From Alcanivorax sp. (lineage in GTDB: Bacteria > Pseudomonadota > Gammaproteobacteria > Pseudomonadales > Alcanivoracaceae): a stretch of DNA of 64,000 bases. This document shows, one piece after another, positions 9,784 through 18,814 of this stretch (positions are counted from its first letter, which is position 1; every line of letters begins with the position of its first letter). Location: NCBI RefSeq assembly GCF_017794965.1, contig NZ_CP051240.1, positions 124,001 to 188,000 of the forward strand. Reading direction: 5' to 3'. Both the position numbers and the translations under genes were made by a program. The notes under the pieces were generated by a model. It was not told where the DNA came from and made no database searches. It saw only the letters and a program-made list of their open reading frames with translations.

Positions 9784-9831
9784 CGATCCTTCCTGCTTTG
9801 CGTGCCGCGCGATGTAGCCGCAGAGCGGCCA

Positions 9832-9862
9832 AAAAAATGCCCCCGCATGAAAATACGGGGGC
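9832..9862 (-). terminator. Rho-independent terminator of katG
   Basis: A seven-base-pair stem (GCCCCCG at 9839-9845 with CGGGGGC at 9856-9862) is followed on the minus strand by a T-run (the A-run at 9831-9837). It lies 16 bp past the katG stop codon. Confidence 0.88.
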
Positions 9863-9877
9863 GTTTGGGGCTGAGGT

Positions 9878-12040
9878 TTAAACGTCGAAGCGGTCCGCGT
9901 TCATAACCTTGGTCCAGGCGGCCACGAAATCGTTGGCGAATTTTTCCTGGTTATCATCCTGGGCGTACACCTCGGCATAAGCACGCAGTATGGAGTTGGA
10001 ACCGAACACCAGATCGACACGGGAGGCGGTCCACTTCACCTTGCCACTACTGCGATCCACGATTTCATACTGGTTGCTCCCAACCGGTTTCCAGCTGTTG
10101 TTCATGTCGGTCAGGTTGACGAAGAAATCGTTGCTCAGCTGGCCTTCGCGGTCGGTAAAGACCCCGTCCTTGCTGTCACCATGATTGGTGCCGAGCACAC
10201 GCATGCCGCCGATCAATGCGGTCATTTCCGGTGCGCTCAGGCCCATCAACTGGGCTCTGTCCACCATCAGCTTTTCTGCCGGTACCGAGTACTCTTTCTT
10301 CAGCCAATTGCGGAACGCATCATGGATGGGCTCCAGCGGTTCGAAGGATTCCGCATCGGTCTGCTCTTCAGTAGCGTCACCACGACCCGGAGTGAACGGT
10401 ACGCTGATGTTCAAGCCGGCAGCCTTGGCCGCCTGCTCTACCCCTACGTTACCGGCCAACACGATCATGTCGGCCACACTGGCGTCCACATCGTTGGCAA
10501 TCCCTTCGAGTACACCCAGCACTTTGCCGAGGCGGGCCGGCTCATTGCCTTCCCAGTCCTTCTGTGGCGCCAGGCGGATGCGTGCCCCGTTGGCGCCGCC
10601 ACGCATATCAGAGCCGCGGAAGGTGCGGGCACTGTCCCAGGCGGTGCTGACCATTTCGCGGATGCTCAGGCCGCTGGCAGCAATTTTTGCCTTGGCCGCG
10701 TCCACATCGTAGCTACTGTTGCCGGCGGGAATCGGGTCCTGCCAGATCAGATCTTCACTGGGGACTTCCGGCCCGACATAACGGTCCTTCGGGCCCATGT
10801 CCCGGTGGGTCAGTTTGAACCAGGCGCGGGCGAAAACATCTTCGAAGTAGGCCGGGTCGTTGTGGAATTTTTCAGAAATCTTGCGGTATTCCGGATCGAC
10901 TTTCATGGCCATATCGGCATCGGTCATGATCGGGTTGTGACGCACTGACGGATCTTCCGCATCTACCGGTTTGTCTTCTTCCTTCATGTCCACCGGTTCC
11001 CACTGCCATGCGCCTGCAGGGCTCTTCTTCAGTTCCCACTCATGGTTGAGCAGCAGATCGAAATAGCTGTGATCCCATTGGGTAGGGTTGGTGGTCCAGG
11101 CACCTTCAAGGCCACTGGTCACGGCCTGGTTGCCCACGCCACGAGTGGCGGTGATGTTCCAGCCCAGGCCTTGCTCGTGCACATCGGCCGCTTCCGGTTC
11201 CGGGCCCACGGTGTCGGCATCGCCATTGCCATGGCATTTACCCACGGTGTGACCGCCGGCGGTGAGTGCGACAGTTTCTTCGTCGTTCATGGCCATGCGC
11301 TTGAAGGTTTCACGGACGTCGTGAGCCGTCTTGAGGGGATCAGGATTGCCGTCCACCCCTTCCGGGTTCACATAGATCAGTCCCATCATTACCGCGGCCA
11401 GCGGGTTTTCCAGATCGCGTTCACCGGAATAGCGGCTCTTTTCGTTGTCGCTGGTGGCGAGCCATTCATCTTCCGCGCCCCAGTAGATATCTTCTTCCGG
11501 CGCCCAGATATCTTCCCGGCCAAACGCAAAGCCAAAGGTCTTGAAGCCCATGGATTCATAGGCCACGTTGCCGGCCAGGATGATCAGGTCAGCCCAGCTG
11601 ATCTTGTTGCCGTATTTTTTCTTGATTGGCCACAGCAGTCGCCGAGCCTTGTCCAGGTTGCCGTTATCCGGCCAGGAGTTGAGCGGTGCAAAACGCTGGT
11701 TACCGGTGCCGGCACCGCCCCGGCCGTCGGCCATGCGGTAGGAGCCAGCGGCATGCCAGGCCATACGAATCATCAGACCGCCATAATGGCCCCAGTCCGC
11801 CGGCCACCAGTCCTGGCTGTCAGTCATCAGGTTTGTGAGATCACGTTTCAGGGCGGCGGTGTCGAGTTTTTTCAGTTCTTCACGATAGCTGAAGCCCGCA
11901 GACATGGGGTCCGATTTCGTATCGTGTTGGTGGAGAATGTTGAGATTCAGCGCTTGCGGCCACCACTTGGTCGCCTCGCTTCCTGCTGATGTATTGGCGC
12001 CGTGCATGACCGGACACTTCCCTGCGGTTGCGTTGCTCAT
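9878..12040 (-). CDS. katG: Catalase-peroxidase KatG
   Basis: A 720-residue bifunctional haem enzyme that breaks down hydrogen peroxide, full length for the family. The distal-site motif RMAWHAAGSYR (Arg92, Trp95, His96) and proximal haem ligand motif GGHTVGKCHG (His264) are present. The Met-Tyr-Trp crosslink residues needed for catalase activity appear intact (Trp95, Tyr223 in LIYVNPEG, Met249 in KRMAMND). Both the N-terminal active and C-terminal structural halves are present. GGGAGAG precedes the ATG on the minus strand. It lies 222 bp downstream of the Acr1-like reductase on the same strand, probably with its own promoter. Confidence 0.98.
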   Translation of the reverse strand: MSNATAGKCPVMHGANTSAGSEATKWWPQALNLNILHQHDTKSDPMSAGFSYREELKKLDTAALKRDLTNLMTDSQDWWPADWGHYGGLMIRMAWHAAGSYRMADGRGGAGTGNQRFAPLNSWPDNGNLDKARRLLWPIKKKYGNKISWADLIILAGNVAYESMGFKTFGFAFGREDIWAPEEDIYWGAEDEWLATSDNEKSRYSGERDLENPLAAVMMGLIYVNPEGVDGNPDPLKTAHDVRETFKRMAMNDEETVALTAGGHTVGKCHGNGDADTVGPEPEAADVHEQGLGWNITATRGVGNQAVTSGLEGAWTTNPTQWDHSYFDLLLNHEWELKKSPAGAWQWEPVDMKEEDKPVDAEDPSVRHNPIMTDADMAMKVDPEYRKISEKFHNDPAYFEDVFARAWFKLTHRDMGPKDRYVGPEVPSEDLIWQDPIPAGNSSYDVDAAKAKIAASGLSIREMVSTAWDSARTFRGSDMRGGANGARIRLAPQKDWEGNEPARLGKVLGVLEGIANDVDASVADMIVLAGNVGVEQAAKAAGLNISVPFTPGRGDATEEQTDAESFEPLEPIHDAFRNWLKKEYSVPAEKLMVDRAQLMGLSAPEMTALIGGMRVLGTNHGDSKDGVFTDREGQLSNDFFVNLTDMNNSWKPVGSNQYEIVDRSSGKVKWTASRVDLVFGSNSILRAYAEVYAQDDNQEKFANDFVAAWTKVMNADRFDV

Positions 12041-12262
12041 TGGATACTCTCCCTTGGATCAAATGGTGAATGTTATGTATCCAATCTAAAGCTAACTGTT
12101 GGTCCCGGCTAGGTGTGAAATCGATAAAACGGGGTTTTCTTTTCTATAGAATAAATAGGTAATTTTAATGACAGGTGCGAGGCCGGATATGAAGGTGGGA
12201 ATACCGGGGAAGGGGCGCGCATCGGCCCTCTGTTAGAGGGCAGTGCGCACATGTGACTCATG

Positions 12263-13264
12263 TCAGCTTTCCGGTTGCCGTCGTGTGCTCACGTGATCTT
12301 CATTCTTGTCCTCTTTATCTTCATTGGCACAGGCGCGGGCGCGCACTTTTGCAGATATGTAATTCTCCGGCGGTTGCTCATAGACCGTCTGATAGCTGAA
12401 ATTGACGATGGACTCCGAGGTCTTTGGCAACAGGTAGTACATGCCCAGCGCGCCTTTGCCAAAGACACCGAGCTTGCGTTTGTTCTGGGTAATGATCACA
12501 TCCAGCATCCATTTTACTGCCCGGTCCACGGACATCACCGGCATGTATTTATAGATCCTGGTGGGGGCGATCATGGGGGTGCGTACCAGCGGATAGTTCA
12601 GCGATGAAAAACGGATGTTGGTATGGGCAAACTCATTGGCGGCGACCCAGGTCCAGCCTTCCAGTGCCCACTTGGAGCCCAGATACGCAGAGAAACGTGC
12701 CGGGTTGGCCTGCACCCCGACCGTGGACACATTGATGATGTGCCCTTCATCACGGGCTTCCATGCCCGGCAGCACATTCATGGCCATGCGAATAGCGGCA
12801 AGGTAATTGAGCTGCATGGTGCGCTCATAGTCGTGAAAGCGGTCATAGGTGAACTTGATGGAGCGGCGGATGGAGCGGCCGGCATTGTTGATCAGGATAT
12901 CCACCCGGCCATGCTCTCTGTCGATTGCCTTGCAAAGACGATCACATTCCTCGAAATCGGTCAGGTCTCCGGGATAGACATGGGCCTTGCCTCCCCGCCC
13001 GTGGATCTCGCTGGCAAGGGCGTCCAGCTTTTCCCGGTTGCGGGCGATCAGTGCCAGAGTGGCGCCGGCCTGCGCCAGTTCCATGGCGACCTGGGCGCCG
13101 ATTCCTGAACTGGCCCCTGTCAGGATCACCACCTTGCCGTTGACCCGATCATGCAGGGCCTGTTTCGGTGAGATCAGACTCTTCACATTCCAGCGCCAAT
13201 GCTGGCCAGCACGGCTGAAGTAGGGGAGCACTTTGGGGAGGCGGAATTTCAGTTCATTGGACAC
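12263..13264 (-). CDS. Acr1-like short-chain dehydrogenase (putative fatty acyl-CoA/aldehyde reductase)
   Basis: A 333-residue SDR. The NAD(P) site TGASSGIG (49-56), NNAGRSIRR (from 126), and catalytic Ser180, Tyr194 and Lys198 (SAYLGSK) are intact. The strings NNAGRSIRRS, DRFHDYERTMQLNY and PLVRTPMIAPTRIYKY closely match the Acr1 fatty acyl-CoA reductase of Acinetobacter, so wax-ester or fatty-alcohol metabolism is plausible. The first 40 residues are an extension. The last 25 are a charged tail (EDKEDKNED) that looks non-catalytic. It is divergent from a TetR gene whose operator probably controls it. Confidence 0.8.
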   Translation of the reverse strand: MSNELKFRLPKVLPYFSRAGQHWRWNVKSLISPKQALHDRVNGKVVILTGASSGIGAQVAMELAQAGATLALIARNREKLDALASEIHGRGGKAHVYPGDLTDFEECDRLCKAIDREHGRVDILINNAGRSIRRSIKFTYDRFHDYERTMQLNYLAAIRMAMNVLPGMEARDEGHIINVSTVGVQANPARFSAYLGSKWALEGWTWVAANEFAHTNIRFSSLNYPLVRTPMIAPTRIYKYMPVMSVDRAVKWMLDVIITQNKRKLGVFGKGALGMYYLLPKTSESIVNFSYQTVYEQPPENYISAKVRARACANEDKEDKNEDHVSTRRQPES

Positions 13265-13305
13265 GGTTTCTCAAACCTTTGCGGTAACACACGAATGCAT
13301 CCAGT

Positions 13306-13341
13306 CTAATCTGAGTATATGCTCGGAAAAACTCGGATTAG
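13306..13341. promoter_or_regulatory. Inverted-repeat operator between Acr1-like SDR and TetR gene
   Basis: CTAATCTGAG (13306-13315) and CTCGGATTAG (13332-13341) form an inverted repeat with 9 of 10 bases matching; CTCGGA is repeated at 13322. It sits in the 101-bp gap between the divergent SDR and TetR genes, the usual place for a TetR self-operator. Confidence 0.7.
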
Positions 13342-13365
13342 CATGTGCCGAAGGGAGGCCGAAAA

Positions 13366-14001
13366 ATGTCCAGAGAGACGCTTCAACCTGCTGATTTTTC
13401 AATGAAAAAGGAGCCCAGGCAGGTTCGCTCCCGAGCGACAGTGCAGGCCATGGTGGAAGCCTGTGCTCGGATTCTGGAGGAGCGCGGTTATGCCGGGCTC
13501 ACCACTAATGCAGTGGCGGAGGTAGCGGGGGTGAGTATCGGCTCGGTGTATGAGTTCTTCCCTGGTAAGGAGGCGATTGTGGCCCGACTTGCCGACACCT
13601 TGCTGGCGGATGTCTCGGCCACCCTCAATGCCCGTTTTGAACGTACCGACAGCCGCGAGGATTTGCACCGTGCCATGCGTCATCTGATCGGCGCCCTGCA
13701 TGATTTAATTTCTCAGCACCGAAAATTGCTTCAGGTGCTGATCTTTCAGGTGCCCTTTGTGCAGCAGCTGCCATCTGCGCAGAAATTACAGCAGGAATTG
13801 CTGCGGGTGGTGGTGAATGGCCTGTCGAAATCCCGTGAGCATTATCGGCTGACGGTGCCGCCCAGTAGCCTTTACCTGATGGCCACATCCACAGCGGGCA
13901 GTCTGCTGCATCTGGTGTTGATGAAGCCGGCAGGGCTGGATGCCGGCACGGTGCTGGATGACCTGGCTAACAAGATGGCGGATTGGCTGGCCTCAGGATG
14001 A
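13366..14001 (+). CDS. TetR-family regulator (divergent from Acr1-like SDR)
   Basis: A 211-residue repressor-type protein. The N-terminal helix-turn-helix is clear (MVEACARILEERGYAGLTTNAVAEVAGVSIGSVYEFFPGKEAIVARL). The C-terminal helical part is a ligand-binding TetR domain. ATG 13366 has GGGAGG seven bases upstream and is chosen over the GTG at 13345. The divergent layout and the inverted repeat in the gap suggest that it represses the SDR gene, perhaps in response to a fatty acid or acyl-CoA; that ligand is a guess from context. Confidence 0.88.
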   Translation: MSRETLQPADFSMKKEPRQVRSRATVQAMVEACARILEERGYAGLTTNAVAEVAGVSIGSVYEFFPGKEAIVARLADTLLADVSATLNARFERTDSREDLHRAMRHLIGALHDLISQHRKLLQVLIFQVPFVQQLPSAQKLQQELLRVVVNGLSKSREHYRLTVPPSSLYLMATSTAGSLLHLVLMKPAGLDAGTVLDDLANKMADWLASG

Positions 14002-14070
14002 TGGGGTGTGCCGCTGCGGCGTGGCCGCGTTATGGGTCTGCACGGGAGAGCGGGTTACAGTTGGAAACGT

Positions 14071-14108
14071 AAGTTAACCCAATCGGGTTGACCCGGTTGG
14101 GTTAACTT
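14071..14108. promoter_or_regulatory. 38-bp near-perfect palindrome upstream of lipoprotein gene
   Basis: AAGTTAACCCAATCGGGTT is mirrored by GACCCGGTTGGGTTAACTT (17 of 19 positions pair). It lies 70 bp after the TetR stop and 73 bp before the lipoprotein start. There is no T-run, so an operator for an unknown dimeric regulator is likelier than a terminator. Confidence 0.6.
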
Positions 14109-14180
14109 CGTACTGTGCCTCCTGAATCATGTCCCTGCCTGTCAGGGAAAGGGAATAACAACAATTCAGGAGAGAGTGCG

Positions 14181-16424
14181 ATGTCCTATCGTCGGAATTT
14201 GCCGTGGGCCACCCTATTGGTGGCAGTAATGGCCCTGGCCGGTTGTGGAGGCTCGGGGTCGTCCGCTGGTGCTGCGCCGGTTTCACAAGTCCGGGCGGTG
14301 CCGGATGCGGATGTACCCGCTGATCCGCCTCCAGCGTCACCTGCCGACGGGTTCTGCCAGGAAATGGATGTGGACTTTTCCGCCTCCCCTGAAGCCAGTG
14401 TCAGTGAGTTACCTGGGGTGATGAAGAGGTTCGTGAAACACCAGGACCAGACGCCCTTGTCGCATTTCTCACAGCTGTCACTGGCATCGCGCTCACCGGC
14501 GATACAGTCCAGTGAGGTGATTCCGAAAGGGCAGGGCTTTGCCACCATTCATGGCAATGTGATCAACAATGATCAGGTTGACCTGACGATCCCGGGGAGT
14601 CTGGCACTGGAATGGACCGTGGAAAGTCAGCTTTACCAGCCCGAAGGTGTGACATCGGGCATGCATGGCTACTACGGCACACATGTCTTTCCGGTATCGC
14701 AAACCGATATTGATTTCTCCATGTTTGCGCTTGATCAGGATACCGGAGCCAGAAACTGGGTGGTGCGACCCGGGCAGATTGGCCAGGGCGGTACCCCCAT
14801 GATTCTTGATGATCCAGAGAGCGGTGAAAAAATCGTTTACTCGGGCGGGTTGCGCGGGGTATTTGCCATCGATGAAGCCGGCGAGGTGAAGTGGTGTACC
14901 AATACCGGCCTGGCCGTTGATGCTGCGGCCACGGAAGATTTTGATACCCATATCAAGCGGCGATTGTGGGGGATGAACTATCACCAGCCCAGCGACAGCG
15001 TGGTGGCGGTCTATGGGGATGGTTTGGTGATGGCGTTCTCCCGGGAAACCGGGGCGTTACGCGCCTCCTATCAGATTGAAGGCGATCCTTCGGTGGACAA
15101 CACCGGCCTGAACTTGCCGGCCCCGCTTCTGGAAGGGGCGGAGGTGGCCATGCGTAGACAGTTTGTGCCTGAGGGAGCGCAGCTGTCTGAGGATGCCCGG
15201 ATCTTCGACACTATTGTGGCGGTGGCGCTGGGTGGAGACATGGTAGTCAGTAACTACTATGCCACCGATCCGGATTCGGATCGTCTCTGGATCGCGGCCA
15301 CGATGCCGGATGCGGCGGATGGCAAGGAAGACGGTGTGGCCCGCTTTGGTGCCCTGCATGCCATTAATCTGGTCCCGGACGGCGATGGATATGAGTTCCA
15401 GTCTGACTGCACGGTGCCTTTCGAGGGCGGATCGGCCTCCACGCCAGCGGTGCTTCCCGGTGGGGAGCGTATCTACACCTCGGATAATGATGGCAATGCG
15501 TTGGCGTTCAACCAGGATTGTGAACTGGTTTGGTCTGTGAATGTGGGCGACCAGATTCTCGGGTCTCTGGCGGTGTCACCTTATGACCACTATATCTATG
15601 CTGCGACCGGGTCCGGGGTGTTCCAGATTATCGATCATGGCAACAGTGCTGAGTTGGGCTGGTCCGCTGAACTGGACGGGATCTTTTCCGGTGGTCTGCT
15701 GTTGTTGCCGATACTGCAGTTGCTTACGGATGCACTGGATGCTGTGGGGCTGCCCCTGCCGGCGGAGCTGCAAGCTTCAAATATCCAGATCGCGAGCATT
15801 TCTGAAAATGCGCTTGTAATGATCGCCGGGCTGGGCCTGCAGATGGATCCTGAGCGCAGTGAGGTGTTTGCGCCGTTGGTGATGACCCTCACCATCATCG
15901 ACCGTATGACCGGTGACCTGATCAACGCCACACCTGCACGGGAAGAGTCCATTGCCGTGACCGGCGTAGACATGGACGGCAGCGTGGTCATTGGAAACTC
16001 GCCACTGAGACGAGGGGCTCTGGTCGGGGTGACGGAAGTGCTGGGCGGCGGCTTGCTGGGTGCCGCATTGCGTGACGTGATTCCCCCTTTGACGGGTGGG
16101 GTAAGCAAGTACTCGCCTGTAGACCGCTTTGACCAGGCGGCACGGGATGCCATCTGCTATAGCGCGAGAAAGGTGCTGGCCTGGGACGTGAATAGAGACA
16201 GGGTGGATTACAGTTGGGCTGATGCGCCGGAATCCACTGCCTTCGAGGCATTGTGGCGGCAGAGCCGGGAAATGCTGAAAAAAGGGTTGGCTGCCGGTGA
16301 AGTGGGCAATGGGGATTATGCCGAGATACAGTTCGCCCTGCAGGAGGCAAAAGAACGGATTGAATCGGGAGACTATCGCGCTGCCCACAGTGTGCTGGAT
16401 GAGAGCTGCCTGCGGTTACACTGA
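14181..16424 (+). CDS. PQQ-like beta-propeller lipoprotein
   Basis: 747 residues. A signal peptide ends in the lipobox VMALAGC, so it is probably a lipoprotein with Gly/Ser-rich linker. The body has repeated propeller blades (TGARNWVVRPGQ, GGLRGVFAIDEAGEVKW, GERIYTSDNDGNALAFNQDCELVWSV) like those of PQQ-dependent dehydrogenase and BamB-type propellers. I see no clear quinoprotein catalytic site. AGGAGAGA precedes the ATG at 14181; the earlier in-frame start at 14115 would bury the lipobox. Substrate and function are unknown. A strong terminator follows, so it is likely transcribed alone. Confidence 0.75.
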   Translation: MSYRRNLPWATLLVAVMALAGCGGSGSSAGAAPVSQVRAVPDADVPADPPPASPADGFCQEMDVDFSASPEASVSELPGVMKRFVKHQDQTPLSHFSQLSLASRSPAIQSSEVIPKGQGFATIHGNVINNDQVDLTIPGSLALEWTVESQLYQPEGVTSGMHGYYGTHVFPVSQTDIDFSMFALDQDTGARNWVVRPGQIGQGGTPMILDDPESGEKIVYSGGLRGVFAIDEAGEVKWCTNTGLAVDAAATEDFDTHIKRRLWGMNYHQPSDSVVAVYGDGLVMAFSRETGALRASYQIEGDPSVDNTGLNLPAPLLEGAEVAMRRQFVPEGAQLSEDARIFDTIVAVALGGDMVVSNYYATDPDSDRLWIAATMPDAADGKEDGVARFGALHAINLVPDGDGYEFQSDCTVPFEGGSASTPAVLPGGERIYTSDNDGNALAFNQDCELVWSVNVGDQILGSLAVSPYDHYIYAATGSGVFQIIDHGNSAELGWSAELDGIFSGGLLLLPILQLLTDALDAVGLPLPAELQASNIQIASISENALVMIAGLGLQMDPERSEVFAPLVMTLTIIDRMTGDLINATPAREESIAVTGVDMDGSVVIGNSPLRRGALVGVTEVLGGGLLGAALRDVIPPLTGGVSKYSPVDRFDQAARDAICYSARKVLAWDVNRDRVDYSWADAPESTAFEALWRQSREMLKKGLAAGEVGNGDYAEIQFALQEAKERIESGDYRAAHSVLDESCLRLH

Positions 16425-16438
16425 AATGGAATGCTGTT

Positions 16439-16465
16439 GCCCCGCGTTATGCGGGGCTTTTTTTT
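16439..16465 (+). terminator. Rho-independent terminator
   Basis: GCCCCGC (16439-16445) and GCGGGGC (16451-16457) form a stem with a five-base loop, followed by eight T residues. It ends the lipoprotein gene 14 bp after its stop. Confidence 0.93.
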
Positions 16466-16528
16466 GCCTGTCCGGCGATGGGAGGGTTCCTCTATACTGA
16501 GGGCTGAATTCTGGACGGTTAGGGCAAC

Positions 16529-17185
16529 ATGAAGCAGGCTCCACAAGCCAAAAAAAGCGAGGAAGTGGCATCTCGCCTGATAAGAACAGGCATTCGACTG
16601 TTTGGTGAAAAGGGCACGGCCGTGTCCCTGCGTGAAGTGCAACGCAAGGCCCGTGTGCTGAATGAAGCCGCCATACGCTATTATTTTGGCCGGCGAGACA
16701 ATTTTATCGAAGCCTGTGTGCGTGACGTGGCGGAACGTTTTGAGCATTTTACCAGTGAGGCGTGGCAGGATTTTGCTGACAAGAAGGCCCGTCGTCCAGT
16801 GGAGGTGCGTGACATCTCTACGGTGTTGGTGAAATCACTCTATTTCTTTCTGCTCGACGACCGTGAAAGTGTCTGGTTCATGGCTCGGCTGATCAGAGAG
16901 GAGGGCGAGCTTGGTCAGGATCTGTTGATTCGTTACTTCGGATCCTTGATCTGGGGGCTGGAAGAAGAGATCCGGGAAGTGATCCCGGACAAGCCCGCAG
17001 CGATGGTGCGTCTGCATCTTTTCTTGGCTATCAACAGTTCGCTCAACGGCATGGTGGATCAGGGACTGTTGTGGCGGTTGCCGGATCTCAATGGCAAGGC
17101 GAACAGTTTTCAGCTTGATTTTGATGCGTTTTCCAAAGGCTTTATCGCGTATATCTCGGCGGGCATCGAGGCTGACTGGTCGTAA
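16529..17185 (+). CDS. TetR-family regulator
   Basis: 218 residues with an N-terminal TetR helix-turn-helix (LIRTGIRLFGEKGTAVSLREVQRKARVLNEAAIRYYFGRRDNFIEA) and a helical ligand-binding domain. It stands alone after a terminator, with no divergent partner, so its target is unclear. No distinct operator is seen in the 60-bp leader. Confidence 0.87.
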   Translation: MKQAPQAKKSEEVASRLIRTGIRLFGEKGTAVSLREVQRKARVLNEAAIRYYFGRRDNFIEACVRDVAERFEHFTSEAWQDFADKKARRPVEVRDISTVLVKSLYFFLLDDRESVWFMARLIREEGELGQDLLIRYFGSLIWGLEEEIREVIPDKPAAMVRLHLFLAINSSLNGMVDQGLLWRLPDLNGKANSFQLDFDAFSKGFIAYISAGIEADWS

Positions 17186-17403
17186 ACCCTGCTACGGTTG
17201 TCCGACTCTTCTGTGGGGCTCCCCACGTTACACCACGTTCAGCGAGCGCTGGCGATGCCTTCCACTGTGTCTTCACTCTTTTCCCTTCGTGCAGGGCTTT
17301 GGCGTTACTGTCGTGACGCAGAAAGTGACGCACTGCCGCGCAATTTTTTGCGCTGCTTTTATCATGTGATCATTGATAGAGCCGCGAATAAGGGAGAAGA
17401 ACA

Positions 17404-17700
17404 ATGTGGCGAAGATCAGGATTACTGTTGATCCCGTTTATGCTTTTGACCGCCGGTCAGGCGTCCGCGCTGTGTAATTGTTACTTGCCGGAAAAGCCCG
17501 AGATTCCCGATGGTCACACGGCCACCAATGAGCAGGTACAATTTGCCCGTAACAAGCTGGTGACCTACCAGGGCAAGATGCAGAGTTACAAGCAGTGCCT
17601 GGAGCAGTGTATCGTCGATGCGGCGGATATGGAGAACGGGGTGGTTGAGCAATGGAACCAGACCGTGGAAGTGTTTAACCGGCGGGACGTCAGGCCCTGA
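17404..17700 (+). CDS. Small secreted Cys-containing protein
   Basis: 98 residues with a clear signal peptide (cleavage near ASA, about residue 22), giving a mature protein of about 75 residues with four cysteines (CNC near the N-terminus, then CLEQC). This suggests two disulphides in the periplasm. The rest is helical and polar. GGGAGA lies just upstream of the ATG. No family is recognised. The next gene starts 27 bp later, so the two may share a transcript. The 218 bp before it hold no other gene I can see. Confidence 0.6.
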   Translation: MWRRSGLLLIPFMLLTAGQASALCNCYLPEKPEIPDGHTATNEQVQFARNKLVTYQGKMQSYKQCLEQCIVDAADMENGVVEQWNQTVEVFNRRDVRP

Positions 17701-17727
17701 ACCCGGGGCGATAAAAGGACAGACATC

Positions 17728-17988
17728 ATGAAAGAACTCGAGCAGGCGGAAGACGGTTTCGCTTTTGCCCGGCTAGTGGAAGCGATTGAAAACCAGATAG
17801 CGGATGGTCATCCCCGTGAAGCCGGACTGGTAATGATGGCGTTGACCGCGCAAGGCGAAGAACACGACACGGTGTTGGAGAAAATGGCAGATGTGTTGGC
17901 TGAACATGTGGCGTTGAGTGCAGAGAACGATCAACCCTTCGATGTGAATGCCTATGCCGCAGGCTTGCTGAAACTCACCCAGACCTGA
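17728..17988 (+). CDS. Small hypothetical protein
   Basis: 86 residues, acidic, all-helical and cytoplasmic by appearance (no signal or membrane segment). AAAGGA lies 12 bases before the ATG. Coding-like composition and placement 27 bp after another small gene support it. No recognised domain. It converges on the CsgA-like SDR, leaving 11 bp between the two stops. Confidence 0.55.
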   Translation: MKELEQAEDGFAFARLVEAIENQIADGHPREAGLVMMALTAQGEEHDTVLEKMADVLAEHVALSAENDQPFDVNAYAAGLLKLTQT

Positions 17989-17999
17989 CCGGCCTTGGC

Positions 18000-18764
18000 T
18001 CACCATGGAATGGTGCTGCCATCCCAGGCAATAAAGCCGCCATGCTGTTCTTCATTGGCGTGATCCATGATGTGAGCAAGTTGCCGGGCGGCGCGTTTAG
18101 GCGAAAAGAGCTTCCCTTCCGGGACGTTGCGTTGAAACGGTGTGGACAGCGGCGTGTCGGTGGTACCGGGATGCAGCGCCATGACACACAGTTGTGGGTA
18201 GCGCCTGCGGGTCTCGATGGCCAGAGTGCGCAGTAGCTGGTTCTGGGCAGCCTTGCTGGCCCGGTAGCTGTACCAGCCACCCAGATGGTTATCTTCGATG
18301 CTGCCCACCCGCGCACTGATGCTGGCGAACAGGGCTGGCTGTCGGCGTGGCAGCAATGGCAGCAGATGGCGCGCCAGCAGAATGGGGGCAAAGGTGTTCA
18401 GGGCAAAGCTGTTGTGCAGCCCTTCAAGCGTTATGTCTTCAAGCCGTTTTTCCGGTACCAGTCCACGATCCCTGTCATGCAGCACTCCGGCACAGTTGAT
18501 GATTTGTGTTGGCAGGGTGTTGCTCTGTCGGCAGGTATGCGCAAGCGTTTCCAATGCCGTTTCCCCGGTAATATCCACATCCATACAGGTCAGTGGCAGT
18601 CCCTGTTGTTGCAAGGATTGCAGGGCCGGGTTGCGGGTCGCATGGCGGGACACCGCAATCACCGGCGCCGTTTCAGACAACCAGTGCTGCACCAGTGCCA
18701 GGCCGATACCGGAGCTGGCACCCGTGATCAGCCTGACAGTGTCGGGGGACGATGGTTTATTCAT
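18000..18764 (-). CDS. CsgA/C-factor-like short-chain dehydrogenase
   Basis: 254 residues with an N-terminal TGASSGIG nucleotide site (14-21), the NCAGV motif near 90 and the catalytic YSYRASK pair (Tyr167, Lys171). Sequence style (ASISARVGSI.., HPGTTDTPLS) matches SDRs of the C-factor/CsgA group, widespread NAD(P) oxidoreductases of mostly unknown substrate. It is followed on the same strand by nothing close and is preceded 50 bp upstream by the Cho gene, so a two-gene transcript cho-SDR is possible. Confidence 0.82.
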   Translation of the reverse strand: MNKPSSPDTVRLITGASSGIGLALVQHWLSETAPVIAVSRHATRNPALQSLQQQGLPLTCMDVDITGETALETLAHTCRQSNTLPTQIINCAGVLHDRDRGLVPEKRLEDITLEGLHNSFALNTFAPILLARHLLPLLPRRQPALFASISARVGSIEDNHLGGWYSYRASKAAQNQLLRTLAIETRRRYPQLCVMALHPGTTDTPLSTPFQRNVPEGKLFSPKRAARQLAHIMDHANEEQHGGFIAWDGSTIPW

Positions 18765-18814
18765 GCCTTCAGTATGGCGGGCTCACGGCAATGGGTTGTG
18801 AAGGCTGCAACGGT

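Noticed and set aside
11042..11989. 315-codon plus-strand frame opposite katG
   Set aside because: katG on the other strand is full length with all catalytic motifs; this frame has no recognisable protein features.
12041..12262. OxyR site upstream of katG
   Set aside because: CTATAG and AAATAG strings occur, but the spacing does not fit ATAG-N7-CTAT-N7-ATAG-N7-CTAT.
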